Made by a program: the position numbers and the translations under genes. A DNA stretch of 64,000 nucleotides. It comes from Mesorhizobium sp. J428 (GTDB lineage: Bacteria; Pseudomonadota; Alphaproteobacteria; Rhizobiales; Rhizobiaceae). The stretch spans positions 2,146,001 through 2,210,000 of the forward strand of contig NZ_JAJOMX010000001.1 in NCBI RefSeq assembly GCF_024699925.1. The letters are read 5' to 3'. The notes under the pieces were generated by a model. It did not search any database. It was not told the origin of the DNA and saw only the letters and a list, made by a program, of their open reading frames with translations. Shown in pieces: positions 25,694 to 35,000 of this stretch (positions are counted from its first letter, which is position 1; each line of letters opens with the position of its first letter).

Positions 25694-27517
25694 TCAGTGA
25701 TCGTGCATGCAGCCGCCGAGTTCGGCGGCACTTCCCTCGGCGATTACCGGCTCCAGCGTGACCAAGTCGTTGGTCGACATCATGCCGAAGTCGGTGAAGC
25801 CGTAGTTTGGAATGTTGGGCAGGCTGAGCCCGTTCATGCGCAGCAGCACCTTCTGCATGCGCGGCGCGCCGAGCCTTTCGGACAGGATCTCCACCATCTC
25901 GCGCGTCCAGGCCGCAACCTCCTCGAGCGATCCCTCGCTCAGCAGGCCCGCGATCGGCAGCGGCAGCTCGTAGATCACCTCGCCGTCGAGGACGAGCGCA
26001 TAGCCGCCATTGTTGGCGATGACGCGGTTGGCGGCGATCGCCATATCTTCATGGCTGGCGCCGATCACCATCAGGTTGTGCGCGTCATGCGACACGGTGG
26101 ACGCGATCGCCCCGCGCTTGAGGAAGAGCTTGCTCACGAAGCCCTTGCCGATGCGGCCGGACGCTTTGTGGCGGTCGATCACCGCGACCGAGGAAGCGCC
26201 AGCCTCCGGATCCGGCATGACGACCCCGTCGACCACCGGCAGCGTGAACTCCTCCTCCGACTTCGGCGAAGTGACGGCCAGCGCACGCACGCGCGCCGCG
26301 CTCGCATTGCTGGAGACCCTGACCGCGAGCATGTCCGCCGTGATCGCGCCGCTGACCCGCATGGTCTGCTTCGACCAGTCCGGATAGGTGAAGTTCCCTT
26401 TGGACGGCGCATGTTCGCCGTCGAGATAGGCCCATTCCCCGTCGATCATCGTTGCGAAGATCTCCACCTTCTCAAAATCGTCGAGCACGACCAGGTCGGC
26501 ATATTTTCCCGGCGTGACCGAGCCGTACATGCGGTTGATCCGCAGCCCTTCCGCGACATTGATCGTCGCCATCTGGTAAGCCGTCATCGGATCGATGCCT
26601 TCCTCGATGGCGATCCTGATGCGAGTGTTGATGTGGCCCTCGTCGATCAGCTCGTGCGCATAGACGTCGTCGGTGCAGAACTGCAGGTAGCGCGTGTCGA
26701 GGCCTCGCTCCCGGATCACCCCGGCAAGCTGGCGCAGCTCCGGCCGGTGAAGCCGGTGCGGCCTGAGCGCGAATACAGTCCGCAGCCCCATGCGCTGGTT
26801 CTCGACGATCTCGTCGACGCTCTTGGCGACGTGGCTGTCTTCGGGCCCCGCCGCCACGTAGGCGTTGAGATCCTGCCCGGTCAGGTAAGGCGACTGGCCC
26901 GAAATGGTCATGCCGCGCGCGATGCCCATCTCGATCTTCGTCATCTGCTCGTCGTCCTTGCGGATGAGGAGCTGCGGATTGATGTCGCCGGCGAGGCACA
27001 GCGCCTCCGGCCAGTCCATCAGCTTGCCGGTGGCCTCGATGTCGACCCGCGCGCCGGAGGTCTCCAACCACTCCGGCATGGCGGGAATGCGCGCCGGCAC
27101 GCGCAGCTGCATCTTCAGCGGTACGTATTTCGCCTCGTCGAACATCAGCCGCATGCCCGGCACGCCGAGCACGTTGCCGATCTCGTGCGGATCTGCCCCG
27201 ATGAAGGTCACGCCCTGGCTGACCGTCGCCTTCGAATATTCGCGCACCGTCAGCATCGACGATTCGACATGGACGTGAGGGTCCATGAAGCCGGGCGTGA
27301 CATAGCGGCCTTCGAGATCCTTGGTCGCCCTGGTGCGCCAGGCGTTCTGGCCGGCGAGCGAGACCGCGGCCACGCGGTCGCCGAGGATGGCGATGTCGGA
27401 CAGGATGATCTCGCGCGACAGCGTGTAGAAGATCCTGGCATTGGTCAGGACGAGATCGGCCTCGGCCGCGCCGAGCGCGACGTCGACCAGGGATTTGCGG
27501 ATGCTTGCTTCCGACAC
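25694..27517 (-). CDS. ade: Adenine deaminase (amidohydrolase family)
   Basis: 607 aa, normal for Ade. GTG at 27517 is chosen because AGGAG lies 7 bases upstream; the frame is open far upstream without family sequence. Metal-binding 'GFMDPHVHVESSMLT' near residue 90 and the C-terminal 'VSHDAHNLMVIG' are hallmarks of adenine deaminase. It converts adenine to hypoxanthine and ammonia, in the cytoplasm. The binding-protein gene follows 29 bases downstream. Some paralogues act on other purine-like rings, so the substrate is likely but not certain. Confidence 0.88.
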   Translation of the reverse strand: MSEASIRKSLVDVALGAAEADLVLTNARIFYTLSREIILSDIAILGDRVAAVSLAGQNAWRTRATKDLEGRYVTPGFMDPHVHVESSMLTVREYSKATVSQGVTFIGADPHEIGNVLGVPGMRLMFDEAKYVPLKMQLRVPARIPAMPEWLETSGARVDIEATGKLMDWPEALCLAGDINPQLLIRKDDEQMTKIEMGIARGMTISGQSPYLTGQDLNAYVAAGPEDSHVAKSVDEIVENQRMGLRTVFALRPHRLHRPELRQLAGVIRERGLDTRYLQFCTDDVYAHELIDEGHINTRIRIAIEEGIDPMTAYQMATINVAEGLRINRMYGSVTPGKYADLVVLDDFEKVEIFATMIDGEWAYLDGEHAPSKGNFTYPDWSKQTMRVSGAITADMLAVRVSSNASAARVRALAVTSPKSEEEFTLPVVDGVVMPDPEAGASSVAVIDRHKASGRIGKGFVSKLFLKRGAIASTVSHDAHNLMVIGASHEDMAIAANRVIANNGGYALVLDGEVIYELPLPIAGLLSEGSLEEVAAWTREMVEILSERLGAPRMQKVLLRMNGLSLPNIPNYGFTDFGMMSTNDLVTLEPVIAEGSAAELGGCMHDH

Positions 27518-27744
27518 GCTGTGCTCCTGGATGTGAACATCGCGAGACTGCGTCGGGAAGGCGTTCGCTGAGAAGCGCAATCTTTGGCACTTCGTGTGCG
27601 GAAAATACGCACAGTCGAAGGCCGCCGAACCGCTTGTTTCCCGCGCAATCCTTCGACTAGGCTTGGTTGCGGGAGGATATGTGATCATGACCGCTGCGTC
27701 GGCAGCGGGCTGTCTGTTCGGTTCATTGCAACGCGGAGCTGTCC
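27518..27744. promoter_or_regulatory. Divergent promoter region between ade and ssuB-like genes, with inverted repeat
   Basis: 227 bases that must carry promoters for both directions. TGTGCG (27595-27600), seven bases, CGCACA (27608-27613) forms a perfect core, flanked by partly matching CTTCG/CGAAG, giving a good LysR-type operator candidate. No gene seen. Confidence 0.5.
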
Positions 27745-28557
27745 TTGACGATTTCGGACCAACCGGCCGCCGGCTTGCCTGCAAATGCCGAGGCGATACG
27801 GTTCGACCATGTGTCCGTGGAGTTCCGGACACGGCATGGCGAGCCCGTCCTCGCCCTCGACAGCTTCGACCTTTCGGTGGCCCAGGGCGAATTCGTCTCG
27901 CTGGTCGGACCGTCCGGCTGTGGCAAGTCGACAGCGCTGCGCCTCGTCGCGCAACTGACGGAAGCGACCAAAGGCCAGGTGCGGGTGGCGGGAGCCGAAA
28001 GCCTGCGCGGCTTCTCGCGCGTCGCCCTCGTCTTCCAGTCTCCCAACCTCCTGCCGTGGAAGACGGTGATCGACAATGTGCTCTATCCCGTCCGCTTCGG
28101 CTCGCCTGTCGCAGGCATCGACCACCGGGCGCGGGCGCGCGAGCTGCTGGCGCTCGTCGGCCTGGAGCGGTTCGAAAACGCCTATCCATCGGAACTGTCG
28201 GGCGGCATGCAGCAGCGCGTCGCGATCTGCCGCTCGCTGGTGCTCGATCCGAAGATCCTTTTGATGGACGAGCCCTTCAGCGCGCTCGACGCGTTGACGC
28301 GCGAGGAGCTCCAGTTCGAGCTTCGCCGTATCCATCGCCATACCGGCAAGACGATCCTGTTCGTCACACACTCCATTTCGGAATCGGTGCTGCTTGCCGA
28401 TCGCATCGTCGTGATGGCGCCGCGGCCCGGCCGTCTCAAGGACAGCTTCGTCGTCGAGCTGGCGCCGGACCGCACCCCGGCCACGCTGCACGATCCGCGC
28501 TTCGCGCAGTATTCCGACCGCGTCCGCGAAGGCATTTATGGAAGGGCCGCGGCATGA
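27745..28557 (+). CDS. ABC transporter ATP-binding protein (SsuB/TauB-like)
   Basis: 270-aa ATPase starting at TTG 27745, supported by GGAG six bases upstream. Walker A 'GPSGCGKS', signature 'LSGGMQQR', Walker B 'ILLMDEPFSALDA'. Family of nitrate/sulfonate/pyrimidine-precursor importers. Its stop overlaps the permease start (28554-28557). It likely works with the NMT1-type binding protein at 24684-25664. Confidence 0.9.
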   Translation: MTISDQPAAGLPANAEAIRFDHVSVEFRTRHGEPVLALDSFDLSVAQGEFVSLVGPSGCGKSTALRLVAQLTEATKGQVRVAGAESLRGFSRVALVFQSPNLLPWKTVIDNVLYPVRFGSPVAGIDHRARARELLALVGLERFENAYPSELSGGMQQRVAICRSLVLDPKILLMDEPFSALDALTREELQFELRRIHRHTGKTILFVTHSISESVLLADRIVVMAPRPGRLKDSFVVELAPDRTPATLHDPRFAQYSDRVREGIYGRAAA

Positions 28558-29321
28558 GCAACGCAGCACTCCGCCCGATCCTCCTTCCAATCTTCGCCTT
28601 CCTGGCCGCGCTGGCGCTGTGGCAGTTCGTCGTGCGCGCCTTCGACGTGCCGGAATTCCTGCTGCCGGCGCCCACCGCCATCTTTCGCGCCGCAGTCAAT
28701 TTCGGCTGGCCGCTGCTTACGGTCCATACGCTGGCGACGCTGCAGACCATCCTGCTCGGCTTCGCCATGGCGGCCGCGATCGCCGTGCCGCTCGGCGTGC
28801 TGCTCGCCGCCAACCGGTTCACTTCCGAAGCGCTCTATCCGCTGATCGTCTTCGCGCATGCCGTGCCGGTGATCGCGATCGCGCCGATCGTCGTGGTCGT
28901 CTTCGGCGTCGGGCTGACATCGCGGTTGATCGTCGTCACCCTGATCAGCTTCTTTCCCATCATGGTGTCGACCGCGTCGGGCATTCTGAATACCCCGCGC
29001 GACATGAACGACCTCGGCATCACGGTCGGCGCGTCCAAGGTGGAGCGCGTGCTCACCATATCGCTGCCCAACGCGCTGCCCTTCATCTTCAACGGTTTCC
29101 GCATCGGCATCACCGGTTCAGTCATCGGCGCGGTGGTCGGCGAATTCGTCAGTGCCAATTCCGGGCTCGGTTACATCGTCGTGCGGTCGACCAGCGACTT
29201 CGACATTCCGATGGCGATGGCGGCCGTGATCGTGCTCGCAACGATCAGCGTGACGCTCTACCAGCTCGTCTCCGCAATCCAGGTCCGACTGACGCCCTGG
29301 GCTCCGAAGCTCGACAGATAA
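28554..29321 (+). CDS. ABC transporter permease (SsuC/TauC-like)
   Basis: 255 aa with about six membrane helices; EAA-like loop 'DMNDLGITVGASKVERVLTI'. Coupled to the ATPase by four-base overlap. Completes the divergent NMT1-type transporter. After it, a CAGGAGC/GCTCCTG hairpin (29346-29362) may end the transcript. Confidence 0.9.
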   Translation: MSNAALRPILLPIFAFLAALALWQFVVRAFDVPEFLLPAPTAIFRAAVNFGWPLLTVHTLATLQTILLGFAMAAAIAVPLGVLLAANRFTSEALYPLIVFAHAVPVIAIAPIVVVVFGVGLTSRLIVVTLISFFPIMVSTASGILNTPRDMNDLGITVGASKVERVLTISLPNALPFIFNGFRIGITGSVIGAVVGEFVSANSGLGYIVVRSTSDFDIPMAMAAVIVLATISVTLYQLVSAIQVRLTPWAPKLDR

Positions 29322-29345
29322 GCCGAGCTGAACGGCACGTCGTTT

Positions 29346-29362
29346 CAGGAGCGTGGCTCCTG
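29346..29362 (+). terminator. Small hairpin after the permease
   Basis: CAGGAGC, loop GTG, GCTCCTG; seven perfect pairs 25 bases after the stop. No T-run. Confidence 0.35.
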
Positions 29363-29429
29363 GCGATGCCGCTCCCCTCTGTTCCTCCCATCCCATGCGC
29401 AGCATCTCACGATCTACAATCTCGGCACT

Positions 29430-30327
29430 GGCCATCGCGCAGGCAAGACGGGAGGTTGTGCTGAGCGCCGGCTCCATCGCTTCTCCACAACTGCTCCAGC
29501 TCTCCGGCATCGGACCCGGCGAGTTGCTGAGGGGATTGGGTGTTCCCGTCGTCGCGGACAACCGGCACGTCGGTGCCAATCTCCAGGACCATCAAAGCGT
29601 CAACTACGCCTGGCGGGCAAACGTGCCGACCCTCAACCGCCTGCTCCGCTCCTGGTGGGGCAAGGCCTTCATCGGCGGCCGCTACGTTCTGACCCGCACC
29701 GGGCCGCTGGCGATGAGCGTCAACCAGGGCGGCGGATTTCTGCGCAGCGATCCGGCCCTTTCGCGGCCGAACCTGCAGATCTATTTCCAGGCAAATTCGG
29801 CGGTTCCGCCGCGTCCGGGCGGCAGTGCGATACGCGAGATCGATCCCTGGCCCGGCTTCGCAATGGGTGTCTCCAACTGCCGGCCGAGAAGCACCGGGGA
29901 GATCGTCATCGCTTCGCCTGACCCAGGCCAACCACCGCGCATCACCGTCAATGCGCTGTCGGATCCGCATGATCAGATGGAGCTGGTGGCCGGCGTGCGC
30001 TTCCTGCGCCGCATGGCCGCGACGCAGGCACTGTCGCCTTTTATCGTCGAGGAGATGCGCCCCGGCGCTTCCGTCCAGACAGACGAGCAGCTACTGGCCG
30101 ACATCCGCGCCCGCGCCGGTACGGTCTTCCATCCGGTCTCGACCTGCCGCATGTCGCCCGACCAGGACAATGGTGTGGTCTCGCCGCGCCTTGCCGTCCA
30201 CGGCATAGCGGGGCTGCGTGTCGCCGACGCCTCGGTCTTTCCGTCGATCATCTCGGGCAATACCAACGCTGCGACGATGATGATCGGCTGGAAGGCGGCC
30301 GAGATGATCGTCGAAGACAATCGCTGA
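29430..30327 (+). pseudogene. GMC-family oxidoreductase, N-terminally truncated
   Basis: About 295 codons matching the C-terminal half of choline/alcohol dehydrogenase-type flavoproteins: it begins in 'ARREVVLSAGSIASPQLL' and 'SGIGPGELL' and contains 'GTVFHPVSTCRMS' with the active-site His and 'VADASVFPSIISGNTNAA'. The FAD-binding N-terminal half (GxGxxG region) is absent; upstream sequence to 29322 does not encode it in any frame. It is a remnant, probably not functional. Confidence 0.8.
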
Positions 30328-30360
30328 CGGCGCAGCGGCGGTGCCGCTTTCCGCGCGGCG

Positions 30361-30690
30361 CTACCGTGCGTCCGGTTCGCAATAGATGCCGTATAGCGTT
30401 TCGAGGACCTTGCTCACCTCCGGCGAAGCGAGGCGGTAATAGATCTGCCTTGCATCACGGCGTGTGTCGACCAGCCTCAATGCACGCAGCTTGCCGAGCT
30501 GCTGCGACAGCGCCGACTGGTTCATTCCCACCTGCTCGGCGAGCTCGTTCACGCTCACCTCGCCTTCCAGCAGTCGGCACAGAATGCGCAGCCGGTTCTC
30601 GTTCGCCATCGCCGTGAGCAGGCCGGCGGCCTCGCGCGCGTTCGCATCCAGTTTCTCGGCGTTTATCGTCATCGTCTGCGCCAACATCAT
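30361..30690 (-). CDS. ArsR-family regulator of BigR/SqrR (sulfide-sensing) type
   Basis: 109 aa from ATG 30690 (AAAGG upstream). Winged HTH 'SVNELAEQVGMNQSALSQQL'. Cys38 ('ILCRLLEGE') and Cys104 ('IYCEPDAR') are 66 residues apart, exactly the spacing of the two redox cysteines of BigR (42/108) and SqrR (41/107). Those proteins release DNA when a di- or polysulfide bond forms between them. Divergent from the DUF2892-RND genes, so it probably represses them until sulfide/persulfide is present. Confidence 0.85.
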   Translation of the reverse strand: MMLAQTMTINAEKLDANAREAAGLLTAMANENRLRILCRLLEGEVSVNELAEQVGMNQSALSQQLGKLRALRLVDTRRDARQIYYRLASPEVSKVLETLYGIYCEPDAR

Positions 30691-30842
30691 CTGACAGCCT
30701 TTCTTTGAAGTCGGCCGTACCGCCGATTTCGTCAATATGCGATGGCGTATCCGGCGGCCTGTTTTGATCCAGGGCAACGCCAGCCAGCCTTCACCGCAAT
30801 ATCAAAACCCAATGGCCTTCATTGGCCCTTGCGTTCTGCCGG

Positions 30843-30872
30843 ATATGTTTATACATGCACACATCATCATAT
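30843..30872. promoter_or_regulatory. AT-rich divergent region, possible BigR operator
   Basis: ATATG (30843-30847) and CATAT (30868-30872) flank an AT-rich stretch just upstream of the DUF2892 start. Likely place of the regulator's binding site and the promoter; exact boxes are not clear. Confidence 0.35.
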
Positions 30873-30886
30873 GAAAGGATGTTGTG

Positions 30887-31087
30887 ATGAGCCTCGACAG
30901 GACTGTTCTCGCATTCGCCGGCGTCATGGTGCTGCTCTCCGTCGTGTTGACGGTTTGGGTGTCGCCGCTCTTCGTCTGGTTCACCGTCTTCATCGGCCTG
31001 AACCTGCTCCAGTCGGCCTTCACCGGCCTCTGTCCGGCCGCCTTCGTGTTCAGAAAGCTCGGCATCAAGCCGGGCTGCGCCTTCTGA
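30887..31087 (+). CDS. DUF2892 (YgaP-type) small membrane protein
   Basis: 66 aa with two hydrophobic helices: 'VLAFAGVMVLLSVVLTVWV' and 'FVWFTVFIGLNLLQSAFTGL', then 'CPAAFVFRKLGIKPGCAF'. This is the DUF2892 domain often fused to or next to rhodanese and sulfide-oxidation genes. ATG 30887 is preferred over GTG 30884 because of AAAGGA at 30874-30879. Two Cys residues near the end fit sulfur chemistry. The RND adaptor begins 12 bases downstream. Confidence 0.85.
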   Translation: MSLDRTVLAFAGVMVLLSVVLTVWVSPLFVWFTVFIGLNLLQSAFTGLCPAAFVFRKLGIKPGCAF

Positions 31088-31099
31088 AAAGGAATCGCC

Positions 31100-32062
31100 A
31101 TGCGCGCCCCGCTTGCTCTCGTCGCAGTCCTTGCCGCCACGTCCGCCTTCGCCGGCACTTTCGAAGTGCAGCCCGTTCCGACAACGGAATGGAAAGCCGT
31201 CTATGGCCGCATAGAGGCACGGGATCTCGCCGCGGCGCGGGCGCGCATCGGCGGCACCGTGGTCGAAATGCTTGTGACCGAGGGCGACCCGGTGGTTCAG
31301 GGCCAGAAGATCGCGGTGATCCGCGACGACAAGCTCGCCTTCCAGGTCGCAGCGGTCGACGCCCAGCTCGCTGCCCTGACTGCCCAGCTCGAGCGCGCCC
31401 AGGCCGAACTGACCCGGGGGCAGACCCTGATCGACAAGGGCGTCGTCACCGCCCAGCGTCTCGACCAGTTGAGGACGGATGTCGACGTCGCGCGCAACCA
31501 GATTGTGGCGGCTGAGGCGCAGAAGTCCGTCATCGTCCAGCAGGAGGCCGAAGGCACGGTGCTCGCGCCGCTCGACGGGCGGGTGCTGACAACGCCGGTG
31601 ACGCGCAACGGCGTCGTGATGGCGGGCGAGGCCGTCGCCACGGTGGGCGGCGGCGGCTTCTACCTGCGGCTTGCCGTGCCCGAACGGCATGCCGCCGGTC
31701 TCGAACAGGGCGCCGAAATCCGCGTCACCACCGAACATGGCGAGATGTCGGGACGGCTGGCGAAGATCTATCCGCAGATCGAGAACGGCCGCGTGGTCGC
31801 CGATGTCGACGCTGCCGGTCTCGACACCGCCTTCGTCGACGCCCGCGTTCTCGTCGAGCTCCCGGTCGGCAGGCGCGAGGCGCTTCTTGTCCCGGCCAGC
31901 GCCGTCAGCAACCGCTTCGGCATCGACTTCATCCGTGTCGACACCAGCCAGGGCCCGGTCGAGCGGGCGGTCGTCACGGGCGGGCAGGTCGAAAGGGACG
32001 GGGCCGCGATGGTCGAGGTCGTGACCGGCCTCACCGCGGGAGAACAGGTGGTCGTACCATGA
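31100..32062 (+). CDS. RND efflux periplasmic adaptor (membrane fusion protein)
   Basis: 320 aa. Signal peptide 'APLALVAVLAATSAFA'. Barrel-sandwich halves around 'GGTVVEMLVTEGDPVVQGQ' and 'GTVLAPLDGRVL', coiled-coil region between them ('AQLAALTAQLERAQAELTRG'). Links the inner-membrane pump to an outer-membrane channel, which is not encoded here. The stop overlaps the pump start by four bases. Confidence 0.92.
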   Translation: MRAPLALVAVLAATSAFAGTFEVQPVPTTEWKAVYGRIEARDLAAARARIGGTVVEMLVTEGDPVVQGQKIAVIRDDKLAFQVAAVDAQLAALTAQLERAQAELTRGQTLIDKGVVTAQRLDQLRTDVDVARNQIVAAEAQKSVIVQQEAEGTVLAPLDGRVLTTPVTRNGVVMAGEAVATVGGGGFYLRLAVPERHAAGLEQGAEIRVTTEHGEMSGRLAKIYPQIENGRVVADVDAAGLDTAFVDARVLVELPVGRREALLVPASAVSNRFGIDFIRVDTSQGPVERAVVTGGQVERDGAAMVEVVTGLTAGEQVVVP

Positions 32063-35000
32063 GCAACCCCAACCTGGGTGATGCGCCTTCTTCCGACGGC
32101 ATCGCGGGTGCGCTGACGCGCGCCTTCATCGCCTCGCCGCTCACGCCGCTCTTCCTCATCGCAGCCTTCGCGTTCGGCCTCGTGGCCCTCATGTCGCTGC
32201 CCCGCGAGGAAGAGCCGCAGATTTCCGTGCCGATGGTCGACATCCGCGTGAATGCCGAAGGCCTGCGCGCCGAGGACGCCGTCAAGCTCATCGCCGAACC
32301 GCTCGAGACGATCGTCAAAGGCATCGACAGCGTCGAACACGTCTATTCGCAGACGCAGGATGACGGCGTTCTGGTCACGGCGCGTTTCCTGGTCGGCACA
32401 TCGGCTGACGCCGCGGTGCTGCGCATTCACGACAAGGTCCGCGCCAATCTCGACCGTATCCCTGTCGGGATAGCCGAGCCGCTCATCGTTGGCCGCGGCA
32501 TCGACGACGTGGCGATCGTCTCGCTGACCCTCACGCCGAAGCCCGACGCACCGCAGGACATGGACGCGAATGCGCTTACCCGGATCGCGCGCGAGCTCAG
32601 GACCGAGCTTTCCAAGGTCGATGATGTCGGCCTCACCTATCTCGTCGGCGACGCCAGCGAGCGTATCCGCATCGCGCCGGACCCGAGCAGGCTCGCGCTT
32701 TACGGCGTGACGCTGCAGCAGCTCGCCGGCAAAGTGCAGGGCGCGAACAGGGCCTTTCCGACGGGTCGCGTCCGTGACGGCGGGGAACAGGTCATGCTCG
32801 TCGCCGGCGAGACGCTGAAGACACCCACGGAGATCGGCAATCTGCTGCTCACGACGCGCGACGGCCGGCCGGTCTATGTCCGGGACGTCGCAACCGTCGG
32901 CTTCGTCACGGATCAGGAAAACATGCTCGTGTCGACCGTGACACGCGGAACGGACGGCACGGTCCGCCTACCTGCCGTCACGCTCGCCATCGCCAAGCGC
33001 GCGGGCTCGAACGCCGTGACCGTCGCCGAGGCGGTCCTCCATCGCGTGCACGAACTCGAAGGCTCGCTGATCCCCGAGCAGGTGTCGGTCGAGATCACTC
33101 GCGACTATGGCGAGACGGCCAACGAAAAGGCCAACGAGCTGCTCTATCATCTGGGTCTGGCGACCGTTTCGATCATCGCACTGGTCTGGCTGGCGATCGG
33201 CCGCCGCGAGGCGCTCGTCGTCGCCGTCGTCATTCCGGTGACGATCCTGCTCACCCTCTTCGCTTCCTGGATCATGGGCTACACGCTCAACCGCGTCTCG
33301 CTGTTCGCGCTGATCTTCTCGATCGGCATCCTCGTGGACGACGCGATCGTCGTCATCGAGAACATCGCGCGGCATTGGGGCATGGCCGATGGCCGCAGCC
33401 GCAAGGAGGCTGCGATCGCCGCCGTCGCCGAGGTCGGCAATCCGACCATCGTCGCGACGCTGACCGTGGTTGCCGCACTGCTGCCGATGCTTTTCGTGTC
33501 CGGCATGATGGGCCCCTATATGAGCCCGATCCCGGCCAACGCCTCGGCGGCGATGATCTTCTCCTTCTTCGTCGCCGTCACCGTGACGCCCTGGCTGATG
33601 CTGAAGGCTGCCGGCAAGGCGCCGGTCGCGCATCACGACAGCCACAGCCATGGCGGCGTTCTTGGCCGCGCCTATGCCGCCGTCGCCCGCCCGATCCTGG
33701 CCTCGAAGGCGACGAGCTGGACCTTTCTGCTCGCCATCGGCGTGCTGACGCTCGGCTCCCTGGCGCTGTTCTACACCAAGGACGTGACGGTGAAGCTGCT
33801 GCCCTTCGACAACAAGTCGGAGCTGTCGGTGACGATCGACCTGCCGGAAGGCTCGTCCGTCGAAGCGACCGACGCCGTGGCGCAGGCGGTCGCAAGGAAC
33901 GTCCTGGACCTGGACGAGGTTCGCTCGGTCCAGACCCATGCCGGCACGGCGGCGCCATTCAACTTCAACGGCCTCGTCCGGCACTCCTACTACCGCGCCG
34001 ACCCGAACATGGGCGATGTCGCCCTGAACCTCCTGCCGAAGGGCGAGCGCCAGCGGTCCAGCCATGAGATCGCGCTCGACATTCGCCAGCGGATCAAGGC
34101 CGTCCCCGTTCCCGAAGGCACCAGCCTGAAGGTGGTCGAGCCGCCGCCGGGACCGCCGGTGATGGCGACGCTCCTTGCCGAGATCTACGGTCCCGACGCC
34201 GCGACCCGGCGCGCCGTCGCGGCGAAGGTCGAGGCTGCCTTCCGCTCAGTGCCGTATATCGTCGATGTCGACAATTCCTACGGCGTCGCCGCCCGGCGGC
34301 TGCGGGCGAGGATTTCCCCTGACGATCTCGACTTCTTCAAGGTGAGCGAGAGCGACGTCTTCGACACGCTGGCGATCCTCAACGGCGGCCAGATCGTCGG
34401 CTACTCGCATCGCGGGGAAGGCCGGCAGCCGACGCCGATCCGGCTGGAGCGGCCGGTCAGCGAGCGTCGCGTCACCGAGGATTTCCTCACCACGCCGATC
34501 CCGGCCGACCTGCTGCCGGGCGACCGGGGCGTCGTCGAGCTGGGCGACGTGGTGCGGATAGAGGACGAGAAGGCCTCCTATCCGGTCTTCCGGCACAATG
34601 GCAGGCCGGCGGAGATGGTGACCGCCGAACTCGCCGGCGACTTCGAGGCGCCGCTCTACGGCATGCTGGCCGTGCAGCAGGCGCTCGACGCGCAGGACTG
34701 GACAGGCCTGCCGCGCCCCGAAATCTCCTTGCATGGCCAGCCGCAGAACGACCGGGCCTCGACCCTGCTGTGGGACGGGGAATGGGAAGTCACCTGGGTG
34801 ACCTTCCGCGACATGGGTGCTGCCTTCATGGTGGCGCTGCTCGGCGTCTACATCCTTGTCGTCGCGCAGTTCGGCTCGTTCAAGGTGCCGCTGGTCATCC
34901 TGACGCCGATCCCGCTGACCTTCATCGGCATTCTCGGCGGCCACTGGCTGTTCGGCGCCCCCTTCTCGGCGACTTCTATGATCGGCTTCATCGCACTTGC

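Noticed and set aside
25697..27571. 624-codon forward open frame over adenine deaminase
   Set aside because: Shadow of ade; the opposite strand carries unmistakable amidohydrolase motifs.
27518..28189. N-terminal extension of adenine deaminase to 28189
   Set aside because: The open frame crosses the ssuB-like gene in antisense; family homology starts at GTG 27517 with AGGAG upstream.
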